Part shown: in pieces, positions 37,905-50,066 of the stretch
How the letters are laid out: each line of letters begins with the position of its first letter
Position numbering within the stretch: position 1 is the first letter of the stretch
Assembly: GCA_013400975.1 (NCBI GenBank)
Contig: WBMZ01010868.1
Span: 154,904-218,903, forward strand
Reading direction: 5' to 3'
From: Atrichornis clamosus
Lineage: Eukaryota > Chordata > Aves > Passeriformes > Menuridae
DNA length: 64,000 nucleotides
Position numbers and translations under genes: made by a program
The notes under the pieces: model-generated
The model's database searches: none
What the model saw: only the letters and a program-made list of their open reading frames with translations
What the model was told of the DNA's origin: nothing

Positions 37905-38333
37905 CTAGCATTTGCATAGATTTTTGGTACAGCACAGAATGTATTCTGGGGGGAAATGAGGGAATAAGCTGTCTGCATTTTCCCTGCAGTTTGTCAATTT
38001 TATCACTTTGACCACATCATAATCTAAACCAGTATCAGCACAATCAGCAACTTCTGCAGTATATCTGACTTTTTGCAGGAGGTCTTTTGAACTCAGGGAA
38101 AAGTATCCACGGGTAACTGTATAGTCCCAACTGTGACTCATTACCACTTCTAAAGACATGTTTTTTGACATCAACAACAGTGATGTTGAACCTATAAAAC
38201 AGATTAATGACTGGATATGTTGATTAACATCCCAGTGTGAGTCCTTACACAAAAATAAGCAGTCCAGAGGAGCTGGAACATTTACAAAAATGGAGCCAAC
38301 GCTGTTTTGCTTAGTCATATTTAACACGTTCAA
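37905..38333 (-). other. Unassigned open frame, 142 codons
   Basis: A stop-free minus-strand frame in AT-rich DNA, where chance frames of this length are less expected than in the GC-rich patches. The middle reads with mixed hydrophobic and charged residues, for example SLEVVMSHSWDYTVTRGYFS and DLLQKVRYTAEVADC. Near its 3' end, at 37946-37968, is a pyrimidine run ending in CCCCCAG, a strong acceptor-like site that would start a further exon at 37945. I recognise no family and see no clear donor that would make the frame itself a well-bounded exon. It may be a chance frame, a decayed retrocopy or an exon of an unknown gene. Confidence 0.2.
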
Positions 38334-38755
38334 CCTATTCTAGGTGTCCCCTTACACCATGTATTCATTTATTAGTCAAACAATCCATCTTTTACTGTTG
38401 CACAATATCTTTTCCCCACATTTAGCCAATATAGCAGTTGCTATCACTTTGCACTCTTGCCATCCCTAATGCTAAACATGACCTTTAACTTTTGTTTTCC
38501 AATGTGTCTGTTGAGAGAACCATTTCAGAGACCACACACACTTAGTTCTAGTGTGCAGGCTTTTCTCTGGCATCACCATCCACTCAGTTGCAACGTGATT
38601 TAATTTCCTGTCCCACTCAGTTCCTCCTGCTAGCTTCATCTTCTAACAACCTCAAGAACCTTCCAACCAGTTCCTTATTTTCTAAAGATTATTCTTTTTA
38701 CTCTTCTAGGAGCATATGCCACCACAGATTCCCTATGCTAATTTTGAGCATTCAT

Positions 38756-38855
38756 GATATATATATACACACATATATAATACATATATTTATATATTAA
38801 AATGTCTTTTTTGTACATATATATATATATACATATAACACATATACGTGCATAT
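38756..38855. repeat. TA-rich low-complexity tract
   Basis: Alternating TA with interspersed CA (ATATATACACACATATATAA and a later ATATATATATATACATATAA) on both sides of a short unique core. This is a degenerate compound dinucleotide repeat, probably an old microsatellite. Confidence 0.88.
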
Positions 38856-39034
38856 TAACCTGCCTATTTCCACAAAGCTGCCCACAGTTCTCCAAGAATC
38901 ACCTCCAGAAGTCCTGAGACACCAACCTTGGAACATCTCTCTGGACATCAGTCTCAGAAACATGTAACAGCACACTACTTGATGGATCACTCAGGGAGCA
39001 AATGATTCATTTGGTCTGAAATTATTGACTTCAC

Positions 39035-39129
39035 CTCTTCTTCAAGGAAAAGAAAAGCCACTGCTTGAGCAGAACAATGTGTAGTCATATCAATCAGGAA
39101 AGCCAGTTTTTCTGCAAAGACCTGCATGT
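39035..39129 (-). other. Exon-like open interval, unassigned (95 nt)
   Basis: Read on the minus strand, the interval is preceded by a pyrimidine-rich acceptor-like sequence ending TTTCTGTTATTTAG and followed by a donor-like GAAGAG|GTGAAG. One frame is open throughout, 31 codons after a two-base phase, beginning MQVFAEKLAFLIDMTTHC and ending FLFLEEE. The residue mix looks plausible for a folded protein. I do not recognise the family. Two splice-like borders around an open 95-nt stretch arise by chance several times in 64 kb, so this is a lead only. Confidence 0.2.
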
Positions 39130-39741
39130 CTAAATAACAGAAACTTTTCAATATCAGACATGTGCAAAGAGAAACGTAAAGAACACTGAAAGTTGTTAAA
39201 GAATTCCCAACAGCTGAATGACACAAGCACAAGCGCTAAGGAGAGAAAGATGAAGAAGGGGCACTTTTGTATTTTAAAGTGCAGTGAGTTGGCATACAGC
39301 ATGCCACAAGATCAGCATATTTGGAAATCTGCAAGCCCACCCATGAAAATCACAAAAAGCACTGCAGAGTAGACATGCCTGTGAGTCAGGGGAAAGGTAA
39401 ACAGCTGTCTGGCTGCATTTGGGGATCTCCATAGCAAGGAATACCTGTTTTAGGGAGCCAGGAAAATACGTGACCCCCTGAGACAAGATGTCAACTGCTA
39501 GGGAAAGGCAGTTGCCGTAGCACAAGGAATGCCCTGAGATTTGCAACCTACAGCAACTGAGCTCCCTAAGCCCCTTCCTGATTACAGAAGGTCTGCATCA
39601 AGTCTCACCTTCACTTGGGTTTGAGGAAAAACAGTTCCCATGCTCAGGAAGTGCACAGTATGGGAGCACAGATCATTTCTTTAAAGGCATTGCATTTGTT
39701 ACAGCCTAAACTTGCCAGAGACACAACAAACTTCTCCACAG

Positions 39742-39868
39742 CTGGAGTGTGATGAGCCCCAGGGACGTCTGTGCTAGGAGCAATAATCCAGCAGTGCAGA
39801 GCTGCTGGGCAAATTCCAGCAGTGTGCAGGTACCAGAGTGGCAGGGGATAGAGAAAAGGCAAGAGTAG
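39742..39868 (+). other. Exon-like interval with strong donor, probably noncoding if real
   Basis: The left border is a short pyrimidine stretch ending CTTCTCCACAG. The right border is AGTAG|GTAAGT, a near-perfect donor. One frame is open for 41 codons but ends in TAG exactly at the junction; the other two frames have internal stops. If transcribed it would fit a noncoding or untranslated exon better than an internal coding exon. Confidence 0.15.
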
Positions 39869-41171
39869 GTAAGTAAATCAAGTGCATAGCTTAGATACAA
39901 GAATCAAGCCCAGATTTCCTCCAGTGTGATGAAAGATCATTAACAAAGGACTCCTGCATTTGCCTTCCAGACAACAGCTTCATTAATAACAGTATTCTGA
40001 GAGTCACCCTTTACAACAGCACAGAGAACTGAGCTGTGGTGAGCTATGGGGAACAGAGACCTGGAGGAGGCTTTATTGCTTGTAATTGCCTGCTCCTGAG
40101 GTTTGGGTTTCTAGCTGTTAAGCACAACTAGGACAAAACTCAATTCAGTTACTATCAATAGAAATTAAGGGCAGCTGAAAAACATAAAGGATAGGAGAAG
40201 AAAAAAAAAAGGCACATCTGCAAAAAAAATATAATCCTGATATCTACTATAATAGACTGAGCAAAAATACACAGATCAGCAGCAAACATGCTGCTCCCTA
40301 TCTCTGTATCTTTCCTCATGCACTCACATCGTAAATTTTTCTTCCCAGGTAGGTATGTGACAATTTGGACGAGCGCTCAGCCCAAAAGACAGTGACCCAG
40401 CCCATGCTACAAAATCCCTTTTCAGCTGTGCTGTACTGCTGGAATTACCAAGGTCCCCTCTTCTGCCTTCTTCTGTCGCACACCGAGACTATTCATTCCC
40501 AACACAATCATTCCATTTCCACTCTGATTTTATTATACTCAGATATGATGCAACCGGTATTTAACAATGCATTACCATTTTCAAGGGCAAATATTTTTCT
40601 GTAATCCCAGCTATGTCATTATTCTCTTTCTATTACACATACTTTAAATGTCAAAATCCATCTCCTAGAACTAATCAAATATAAAACAAACCTAGCAGGA
40701 GAAAGTGAGTTTGAAAGGGGTATTCCAGATGAAATAAAACCTTCAATGTCCTTTTTTTGAAAAGAGACCTTGCCTATTATTTAATTGATTTTTCAGGTTT
40801 TGAAAAGATGTCACAGGGACATTATATGGAAGACCATATGCCTTGCCACAGCTCTGCTGAAATTACCCCCAATTTGGGGCAGTAGATACTATATAACTAA
40901 ATGCTGAAGAACAATTAACCTGCATGTTATAAAAGAGATGGGGAAGAAACACATTGTCACCATCTCTGATTTTAGCTTTTCACTCCCAATTGGCCATCAG
41001 GAAAAGTAAAAGTACGAGGAGAACATGAATGCAACGAATGACTATTTTATGAAAATGTAAGTGTCTACATCAGATATTTAAGTGATTGAGATTAAGCTGG
41101 AGAGCTGCATTTCCATAAATTCCTTTCCCTATGCAGTTTGTCAGAAGTACTTTACTCTTCCAGTAGTCAAT

Positions 41172-41269
41172 CCTGTGCCATGTGCTTTGGGATGACCCTG
41201 CTTGAACAGAGAGACTGGGCAAGGTGACCCACGGTAGTCCCTTGAATCTCACCCATTCTGTGATTCTGT
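41172..41269 (+). mobile_element. CR1 LINE, short 3'-end fragment
   Basis: A 5'-truncated CR1 retrotransposon copy. The body keeps the CR1 3' UTR pattern: TGCTTTGGGATGACCCTGCT, GAACAGAGAGACTGGGCAAG, then TGACCCACGGTAGTCCCTTG. It ends in CCCATTCTGTGATTCTGT, the typical CR1 terminal ATTCTGTG octamer repeat. Severe 5' truncation is the norm for CR1. The left edge is approximate. It codes for nothing. Confidence 0.85.
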
Positions 41270-43086
41270 ACTAATTTTACATAATGCACAATTAACTGGT
41301 TATCTTTAAAAGCAGCTATTAAATTCTATCTGGTACTGCAATACACAACTAATTTTACATTTGTAGAACAAAAGTCTTTTTGGGGGTTGCTTTTGGTTTG
41401 TTCTTCTAACAAGAAGTCCTGAAGTAAAGCCTCTCTTCTTGTTGATATAATTATCTTTACAGCATTGAGTGATTTAAATTGCTTTTTGTTTGAAGGTTTT
41501 AAAACACTAAACAAGTTCAAGACGTAATTTTTTTTTCTGGACTCTTAATCAGTTCAGAAAACATTTCTCCATTGGGGCACAGCTCAGTTTCTAACAAAGG
41601 TGGACCAACACCACAGTTCCGTCCCTACTTAGCGAGGCCATTGCTCATTTTACCCAGTCCAGACAATCTCTTCTCCGATTCTAGAATTTCCATGCAATTC
41701 AACACAGTAAAATGTTCAACTCTCTTTAGGATCTAGCTCCTTCAGGAAGTACAGAAATACATTGCCTTAAGATATCTAGAGTCTACCTCTAGGCTACAGC
41801 TCGGGTCCTGGTTCCACTCCCAACTTGATCAGCCCATTTGAGACCCTGTGCATTGGTCCCCAAACACTGGATTGCAACAATTAGTACGTCTCTGTCCAAT
41901 TTGCCTCTTGCTTGATCCAGATAAGAAGCTTGATATATACTTGTCAGGGTCTTCATACTTAAAGCCCTCTGATTTTCTCCTATTTTGAACATTCATTGAT
42001 AAAAAGTACATTTATTTTTGTAGGATATCACTGATAAGACTACAGCTGTCTTGTTTGCAGAATGATATTTAGTCCTGTATTCACTACCAAGTTTAAGACT
42101 GACTTGCCTTTCTGAAGCAGCAATAGTGTCATCTTTGGGTGCTCTTACATAGATGGGCAAGCAAAAGATACTCTGTGTAGTGTTAATTAAACTTACAGCA
42201 ACTCTGTAGATATCTATTTCTCATCTTAACATGCAGATGGAGATGAGTTGAAAGAGCTGACAGTGACTTCAAGTGGCTGTTTCCCTTTCCCCTGTTCTGA
42301 GGCAGGATAAAAAGCATATATTAGCTGCATATACTAGAAATATCCAACTAGGCTTTAACCTGAATTAATCAGTGAAACAGATTTCTCAACTTCCACAGGC
42401 TGCCACCTCTACTGCTTCACAGTCCCTGTAGCTTGAGAGTATTTCCTAAGTCAAAATTCATAATTTACTGCTCTTATTTTCTGCAACAGTCAGATAATTC
42501 ATGAAAATTCTCTTCACAACAAACTTTTATATATTGCAAAGTCACAGGAGCTCTTTTTAGTCTGAAAACACACAGGCCCCTCAGCCTGTCTTCACCAGTC
42601 ACACAGTCTGTATCTCTCATTCTTCCACCCTTTGAACACTTCCATTTGTCTGCAGATTCCCAAAAGATGAAGCATGTAATATACCTCTTTAAGGTAATAC
42701 CCAAACTCTTGCCACCAACACTCTAAGCTTTTTAGTGGCAACATGAGGCAGTTTATTTATATCTGCATACCATTCACGATGTCAATGGACCTAAAAATGA
42801 AAGGATTTTCACTCTAATCAGTAAAGTCCCTGCTTAGGGGAGCCCCATGCTGGGCAGTCGATACGGTTGCCATTGGCAGATTCCCCACTGTGTGTGCCTG
42901 CTGAGTTTACAGCTCCTTTTAACGCACACAAAATTCTGATGACACTCCAAGCCTTGCGTGCTACAATAGTGATCTTTATAGATGTTCCCCTAAGGTGCAG
43001 TGAATCCAATTACATCACTGTACCTTCTTCCTCAATAAATTTTAAGGTACAGATTTGTAAGACCTTCTACAGTATCACAAAAGGAA

Positions 43087-43119
43087 TGTGTGTGTGTATA
43101 TATATATTTATATATATTA
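43087..43119. repeat. (TG)n(TA)n compound microsatellite
   Basis: TG units run into TA units with a TTTA interruption. It is short and imperfect. Confidence 0.88.
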
Positions 43120-44562
43120 CAGAGCTCTGTTTATTAAAAGATCTTTTCCTCTTCAACCTGCACACACTAGTCCCAGATGCCCACTTGCCACAGCTGTTCC
43201 CAAAGACAGTCATATATTCCTCAACTGAATAAAGCCAAGTTAATTTTTAGGCAAAAATGAAAAGTTGTTCTAATCTGTACATTTCTTAAACACAACTTCA
43301 GTTACTGAAGAACATGACAAACATCTTTATTTGCTACCCAGGAGAAGGTGTTTTAACGGTATAAAATTCTAGCACCAAATATATAGAGATCCAGGATAAA
43401 CAACTGTTCCCTTGTCACATGACAATATAAAGCTTCATTTGCTGGTTTACACTCAAAATTTACAGAGTTGCCACAGTATACAAAGGAATGGGAAGCACTA
43501 GTAAAAAGCAGGCATTCCTAGGATGGAGAAAGATGATCCTGTATCACATTAAAACCAGTTGAAGTTTTTACTCAGTTGCAAAAACAGGCAACTTCAGGAA
43601 AAAAAAAATTTTTAATTGACATGTTAAACAAATTGATGACAGCAGTTTGCACACTTGGGTAGATGTCTTTTTATCTGAGATTTCAACAAGTGAGTTTTGT
43701 GAAGCTCTTATTTATGGAAAGACAATATTTTTAAAACAAGAAAATTAGGCATGGTCACCTGTCTTTCACTCCAGGAATTCCAAAATCTGGAGTTGAATAA
43801 GGCACTTGAGAATTTCTAAGATTATATTTGGCATTTAAAAAATATACACAGATCAAACCACCCATACATGTACAGCAAAATCACACCTGAAAACATGCCA
43901 GGGACAAACCAGAAACAAAGGACAAGGCAAAGGAACAAAGCAGCCAACAAGGACTAGAAAAATAAGCAAGCTGAACATACTGCTGTTCAGGGCTACCTGT
44001 CCTTAGTCAGCACTAACTTAATTTCTCTTTCTAATCATCTTCTCCTTCTTAAACCTGTACTTAAAACATGGTGCATGTTTTGACACCATTAAAAAAAACA
44101 CTGACATTTCAGTGGAAATGGGACTGTCCTCCAAGTCAGCTCAGTTTTCAGCCAACTCCGCTCCAAGCATACAGGCTGGGTATACAAGAGGCCAGATTTC
44201 GGCAGAACAGGTCTGGAGCTTCCCAGGGACCAGCACTGCCCATGCTGCAGAGATTTAGGTCCTCACTGCTCACCAAAGGATGCAATGCATGTTCAGAGTT
44301 ATCAGTGCAAGAGAGAAAATTATAGAGAAACTGATGAGAGACTTGTTGATGAACATAAATTAAAGGAAAGGCCCTTAATCTGCCAACTCTGTCTCTTAGA
44401 ACAAGGCAAAGTAAAAGGTGGCATGTCGAAAAATATAATTACTTACCTTCCAGCTGAAATAAATTATAAGCTCTTAAACCTAGCTGACAGTTCTGAGGCC
44501 TGTAGAGCAGGAAGTAAATGAAAGGTAGCTGCTCTGAAGGCTAGATAGTTCTTAAATCTCAC

Positions 44563-44722
44563 CTTATTCTTTTCTACACTTCTTGAAGTTACAAAAGGGA
44601 CTAGAGGGTTGTCTTCTTGAAAATCATGACCACATAAAGTACAGGGAGCCCAGTAAGAAAAGTGTCCTGACACAAGCCCTGCATTTCTTTGGACATATTT
44701 TTCATTCAACTGAAGCATGTGA
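44563..44722 (-). other. Exon-like open interval, unassigned (160 nt)
   Basis: On the minus strand an acceptor-like border (TTGTCTCCCAAAATTATCAG) precedes, and a good donor (AATAAG|GTGAGA) follows. One frame is open across 53 codons and reads plausibly as protein, including FSYWAPCTLCGHDFQEDNPL with a CxxC pair, and ending SRSVEKNK. I cannot match it to a family and no partner exon is established. The acceptor pyrimidine tract is interrupted by purines. It could be a real exon of an unrecognised minus-strand gene, but chance is not excluded. Confidence 0.25.
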
Positions 44723-45693
44723 CTGATAATTTTGGGAGACAACAGAGTGGAAGTGCTCTTCCTTCACTGCAGCACTGAGCCAACACCCAGACATCACAGT
44801 GAACTCAGTTACACACTGAACAGAGGTGGCTCATCAGCCTCAGCCTTATCCACAGGCGATGGGGAGGGATAAGCCACATTTCAGCATCTCTAAATCAAGG
44901 CTGATTCAGAGCTAAAAATAAAACTGTCTCAGGGAGCCTAAAAGGAGATTTACCTTCCAAACTGAGCAAATAAAAAAATGATAATTATTGTACCTGAGCC
45001 TCAGCAGCACACAAGAAAGCCAGTGTAGTCCAGCCACGCTCATGGATTTCTGGTGGCTGAGGAACTGTGGTCCTCATGTATCCCCTAGCAATAAAGACAT
45101 CGATTTGTTGTTTCACTGATTCATGTTTTGATTTACCTTTTTCACCTTAATTTCTGCAAATTCCTTGATATGTCAGCGATTTCCCAATGGGACTGAGAAG
45201 TAGAAAAGAGGAAAGCAAATGGTGTTGAGATGCAAACATGAAGTGGTTGTGACGAAGTGACATAAACCTGGGGAAATTAATTACAAAAGTGTCATCAAAA
45301 ATGTCATGAAGAATAGAGTCACACATATCCTTGTGCTAAAGAAAGGCTAACACTGAATCAAGAGACGGAGGAGAAAGCAACTTTCAACATTTCACATGAG
45401 CTGGAAGCTAACCAAAATACAACCATGAAGATGGCACGTCCTTTAAATGAGAGTTTCCCTTCAGCTTGTCAAAATGGTGATAATTTAAAGTAGATTGTAC
45501 TTTGCAGTTTAATTGCTACTGGTTTTTGATTTGCTCTTTAGTGGTCTTTACTTAAGTGTAGGTATTAGATTAACATAATAACCATCCTTCTCCTCTTAAG
45601 ACTTATTCTTACAAGATATTAGAAATATTAACAAAAACTTCTGAAAAGTCTAAAACTAGTGTGTGTGCTCACAAGCACCCACGTCCTGCTGCT

Positions 45694-45945
45694 AAAAGAG
45701 AATGGACTGAAATTGTGTCAGGGAAGGTTTAGGTTGGGTATTAGGAAAATGTTCTTCCCCCAGAGAGTGGTTTGGCACCCGAACAGGCTCCCCAGGGAAG
45801 TGGGCACAGCACCAAGGCTGACAGAGCTCCAGCATTTGGACAGTACTCTGAGTGGGGGGATTCTTAGGGCTGTCCTGCGCAGGGCCAGCAGTTGGATTTC
45901 AATAATCCCTTTGGATCCCTTCCAACACCGAATATTCTATTCTAC
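45694..45945 (+). mobile_element. CR1 LINE, 3'-end fragment of about 250 bp
   Basis: A 5'-truncated CR1 copy with the familiar end of ORF2 and 3' UTR: AGGTTTAGGTTGGGTATTAG, then TGTTCTTCCCCCAGAGAGTG, GAACAGGCTCCCCAGGGAAG, GGGCTGTCCTGCGCAGGGCC and GATCCCTTCCAACACCGAAT, finishing in ATTCTATTCTA. It is well preserved compared with the fragment at 41172 and carries small indels. The open plus-strand frame at 45659-46033 is only a reading through this element. The left edge is approximate. Confidence 0.93.
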
Positions 45946-48900
45946 TGTAAAATTACAGCAGGGTTTTCAAAGTATGTACCTTGAAAAGGAGGATAATAAT
46001 GCATGGTTACCACTTATTAGCAGCTGTCTCTGAGGACATAAAAGAAATAAAAAGCAATGACCTAAGGAGAGGAGAGAGAGACACATTATCAGAGATGCCA
46101 CCAAATGGTCTGACTGATGGGAAGGTGATTTCCAGTGCAAGGTCAGATCCTTTTTCTGGACCAAAACAGATCACAGTCGAGTCTGAAAACCCATGGCAAT
46201 GACTCGTTGCTATGGCTATGAAAAGGAAAGAGCCAGCTTTCCTCAAAAACGTACTCAAACAAGAGGACAAGCGACCATGATTACAAGCAATACAGAAATA
46301 CGAAGGCTTAGATTTTAAAAATGGTTTTCAGTGTCTAAATCAGACACCTTTCCCCCTCTCAGCCTGCTGCAGTAAAATCAGCAGTTCCAGGCTGCTCTGA
46401 AGAGGAGTAACGGGAAAGCTAAACCACACAATTTCTGACAGAACTCATCATCTCTTGACTACCATTCTTCATTAGCTAATTTCAAAGCAATTTACAAAAA
46501 AAGGTCCACATCAACAAAATAATGACAGCTCAGAGAAAGAAGGGACTTGTCTGTCACGAGGAGGTAAAATATGGGTAATTTCAAGAATACAGGGCTGCTT
46601 ACTTTAGTAATTTTTTGCTTTCATGTGCCTGGCAAATCTGATGTTTAGTTTTAGTGCACAAATGTCCTCTGTTTCTTCTGGGATTTTGCTTTCAACTGCA
46701 AACCTTAATTTCATGAGATGGCTGTAGTGGTATACATGGGTAAGAAGTTATCATCATTTCCAAATATTCCAAGCTGTTTGCATGAGGAGGAAATCAAGCC
46801 ACTCTGCACACAAAGCTAAGCCATACCAGTCTTAATGCTTATACACAGCCACAGGTATCTATGGTAACAGCAAATTCTATCACATTGCCACAGTACTCAC
46901 ACTTGTTTCTTCCTTGCCTTTTATGTGATACACTGGCTGGGACTGAAGAGTCCCATGAGAGCATCCAGTCAATACCTCTCCCAAATTGCAATCAGAATGG
47001 AGTATCCTATCATGCAGCATGCTTTCCAGAGCTCAGTATTGAGACAGGGAACAGAACTCTTGCCCTTACACCTTCTGAAAGGATTTCTGAAAGTTAGAAT
47101 GCCTTCTAGTCAGCAACTTCATTTTTATTGATTTTTGCCATATAGTTTTTATCTCCTCTACCCTGACTTTTCCTCTCTGTTTAAGGCACTTCCCTTGGCT
47201 CTGGCATTATCTGTGCAAACACCCACACCTACCAACACCAGACAAGCCTCTGTCTCAGAGTAATCACAACTCCTCTTAACTCCCATATCTCCCCTAGTGC
47301 TTTTCTAATGTTGAATGAAATTGCTATTCCAGATCCACTCTTGCTATCACAGACAGCAGTGGTTTCTGCTTCTTTATTCCAGGACTCAGCACTGACACAT
47401 TATTATAGTTGTCATTTCTGCTGCTTCATCATGTCACACAGTCATGCCTATTTGTCAGTCCTTTATTACCCCTACATCTCCCAGAGCTTTACTAGCCTTC
47501 CCCCTCTCAGCTCTGATTTATTTATCTTGGATTACAAGCCCTAAATTCATTAGCTTGTCCTTTCATGGATTGAATCTCAAAGGAGTTTTTTTGGCTGTAC
47601 TTGGAATGTCTCTAGATACCTTTGATTTTTTTTTCCTTGGCATTTAGAGAGTCATCTAATAAACTATAATCTGTCACTTTTGATACAGCACTGTTTGTTC
47701 ACTCTTTTAGATCATCAAGGGACATATCAGCACCAGAGAAAAAAAAAAAGAGATGATGTTATTGGAACTCCTTTCTGTTCACCTTACGAGTGAACAGGAG
47801 AGCCTCTTTTCCACTGAAGTTGCTGAAGCATTTTACGGGTATTGAGCCAGAGGAGGCCACAGCTAGCAATAGCCACAGGCATGTTCACAGACTCCGTAGA
47901 GTTTTCAGACATCCTCCCAGGGAATTTAAATATATGATTTTGCATTTAATTGCCCTGATCCAGAAGACAGGTAACAGAAAAACGGATCTTATGAAAGTGT
48001 AAGCTCAGGACTGAAAACAGTAACTCTGTATTGAATACATTTCAATTTCAGTTACCAAAGCGAGGTCCTGCAAGTCACAAGAGGGTGGTTTCTTAAATAC
48101 TCAGGAGCAGAAATAATTAATTAATTCTGTACATACCAGTGAGAGTTAGAACTCCTTAGAAATAAGTGAGAAATTCTCCAGGGCTTGCCATTTAACCAGT
48201 TATGAGTTACCGCAGTGGGAAACACACTCTACATGATGGTGTTCAATGTGCAGTAGTTATTGCATGCTGTGCATTTTGAAATGACACTCCAGAAGCTGGG
48301 AGAAACCATGTCTTTTCAGAGATAACTGAAAAATGTCCAAGATGCTAATATCTTGCAACTTGTACACAATATATAAATTAAAACCAAAGCCAAGAAACCA
48401 TCCAAGATAACTGACAGAACAGAACATGTCTTTCTTAATATTAGAATGACAAGATAATAAATCATTTTCAGTGATAGACCCAGGCAGGAGAACATACACA
48501 CAAATATCTTAATCTAGGATAATTGACAGTGGCTCAAAAATACATTAAAAATGTTCATTGTTCACCTGGTCAGAATAATGACTAACAGATTATGGAACTG
48601 AATCCAAATGTTCCCAGCCTGCATGTTTAGATCCCCCACATTACTCCAGAAACCATTAGATTTGTGCAAGTTAAATGTGAAAGAATTTTAATGTTCTCTC
48701 CTCAAAACTGGAGAAGAGACTAAGAAAAAAATCTCACAGCAGTACTGGTGACAAGCTACACCCTTTGGAAAATAGGGCCAGGCAAGAGCTAAACACCTCT
48801 GTCAGCAGACAAGGTATCAGGAATAGCAGAGTACATGGTTCACCTTCCATCTATTACAAGAACAACCACCAAAAAGCCACTTTCCCAGATTTTCTACAAA

Positions 48901-49859
48901 ATATTTTGGATTTCAGTTCTATTAAACTATTCTTTTACTCAGATAATCCCAGATGATAGCTGATGTTTACTTCATTTCTCCTTATTACTGGCCATCTTAG
49001 AATTACTACCCTTTCTGCAGTATTATTTATGAAACCCATTATTTTCCCACCAATCAGAATCACAATTCCTCAAAAGCTTGTTTAGCTAATAGGTGAAAAT
49101 ATTATTTTCTGACTCATTGTACCAAGCTTGGCAGTCTGTAAAACAGAGCAGACACAGCTTGCAGCCCCTTTGCCTAAGAACACATGACACTGACAATAGG
49201 AAGTAAAATAGCATTTCAGTAAAAATAGATATGAAAATGCAATTGCCATGGTTTTCATGAGTTTGGAGAGTCCAAGCTGTCAAGTGCCAGTAGGGTGTAA
49301 GGCTATAAACATCTAGAAAAAGCGAGCATCTGCCTACCCAGTTCATTTGCTGCTCAAGTACTTCCCCTACAGCACACTGCATAAGTGGGACACTGAGACA
49401 GCGGAAAAAAAGAAGAGACATGACAAAGAGCAGACAGAAGAACAGCAAGGAGAACAAGTTGTTATTTCACTACTGATTTTTTTATTCATCATTTCTTCCA
49501 AGGAAAAGTAACATTTATCTCTGTGAAGTCATGTCGCTGCTGTGTGAAGATATTCCCAAAACCCAGCAGTGTCCCAGAATTTGGCACAAACAGCTTAAAA
49601 ACAACAACAAAAAAATCCTTACCAACAGTTTGGAAATTTTGCCCTGCTTTCATTGTGTGTTCAACAACGTTCTCTTAAACACACATTCAACCTAACCCAT
49701 CTAATCTCTGTCTTCAAAAATTTCATACAATTCAGAATTAGATGATTCTACAATAAACTGTGGATACCAGCCATTTCCAGAGATCACACCCTGATCCAGC
49801 TTTTCTGACACGCACTAAATGACATATACTACCTCCTTGAACAGCGGTTTTACATATCT

Positions 49860-49883
49860 ATATACACACACACACGTGTATAT
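49860..49883. repeat. Short (CA)n/TA compound microsatellite
   Basis: TATACACACACACACGTGTATATG. The sequence is close to self-complementary because ACAC is followed by GTGT. Confidence 0.8.
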
Positions 49884-50035
49884 GTCTTTTATCCTACTTG
49901 GTGCACAGGGTCGGGCCATAGCAAGGCTCCAAGGATCAGTCACCCAGGGAGGTAAATATGAGCTTGGAAGTGATACAAGAGATGTTCTCAGTTCTTATGT
50001 GAAGTAGCCGCTATAATTCCCATGTTGTTAGAAGA

Positions 50036-50066
50036 AAAAAAAAAAAAAAAGAAAAATTAAAAAAAT
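50036..50066. repeat. Poly(A) run and A-rich tail
   Basis: Fifteen consecutive A at 50036-50050, followed by GAAAAATTAAAAAAATT. No retroposon body is recognisable to its left, so it may be simple low-complexity sequence rather than the tail of an insertion. Confidence 0.8.

Larger units (their letters stand above)
38856..41171. other. Noncoding sequence with two exon-like intervals
   Basis: Apart from the two exon-like intervals at 39035-39129 (minus) and 39742-39868 (plus), I see only AT-rich sequence with short open frames and no RNA or repeat family. An A-run and AAAG-rich stretch lies near 40195-40230. Confidence 0.5.
41270..45693. other. Noncoding sequence, one exon-like interval
   Basis: AT-rich. 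A TG/TA compound repeat lies at 43087-43119. Open frames on the minus strand at 41789-42011 and 42474-42704 are unassigned. A minus-strand GGAAG|GTAAGT donor-like site lies at about 44445-44454; an acceptor-like border about 50 bp upstream of it (near 44503) would make a small interval. Nothing else is recognised. Confidence 0.5.

Noticed and set aside
44794..44804. TCACAGTGAAC, the seed end of miR-128
   Set aside because: The following bases do not match the mature microRNA and I saw no complementary arm nearby, so it is a chance seed match.
45659..46033. 124-codon plus-strand open frame
   Set aside because: Most of it reads through the CR1 3' end at 45694-45945, which is partly untranslated sequence in the intact element.
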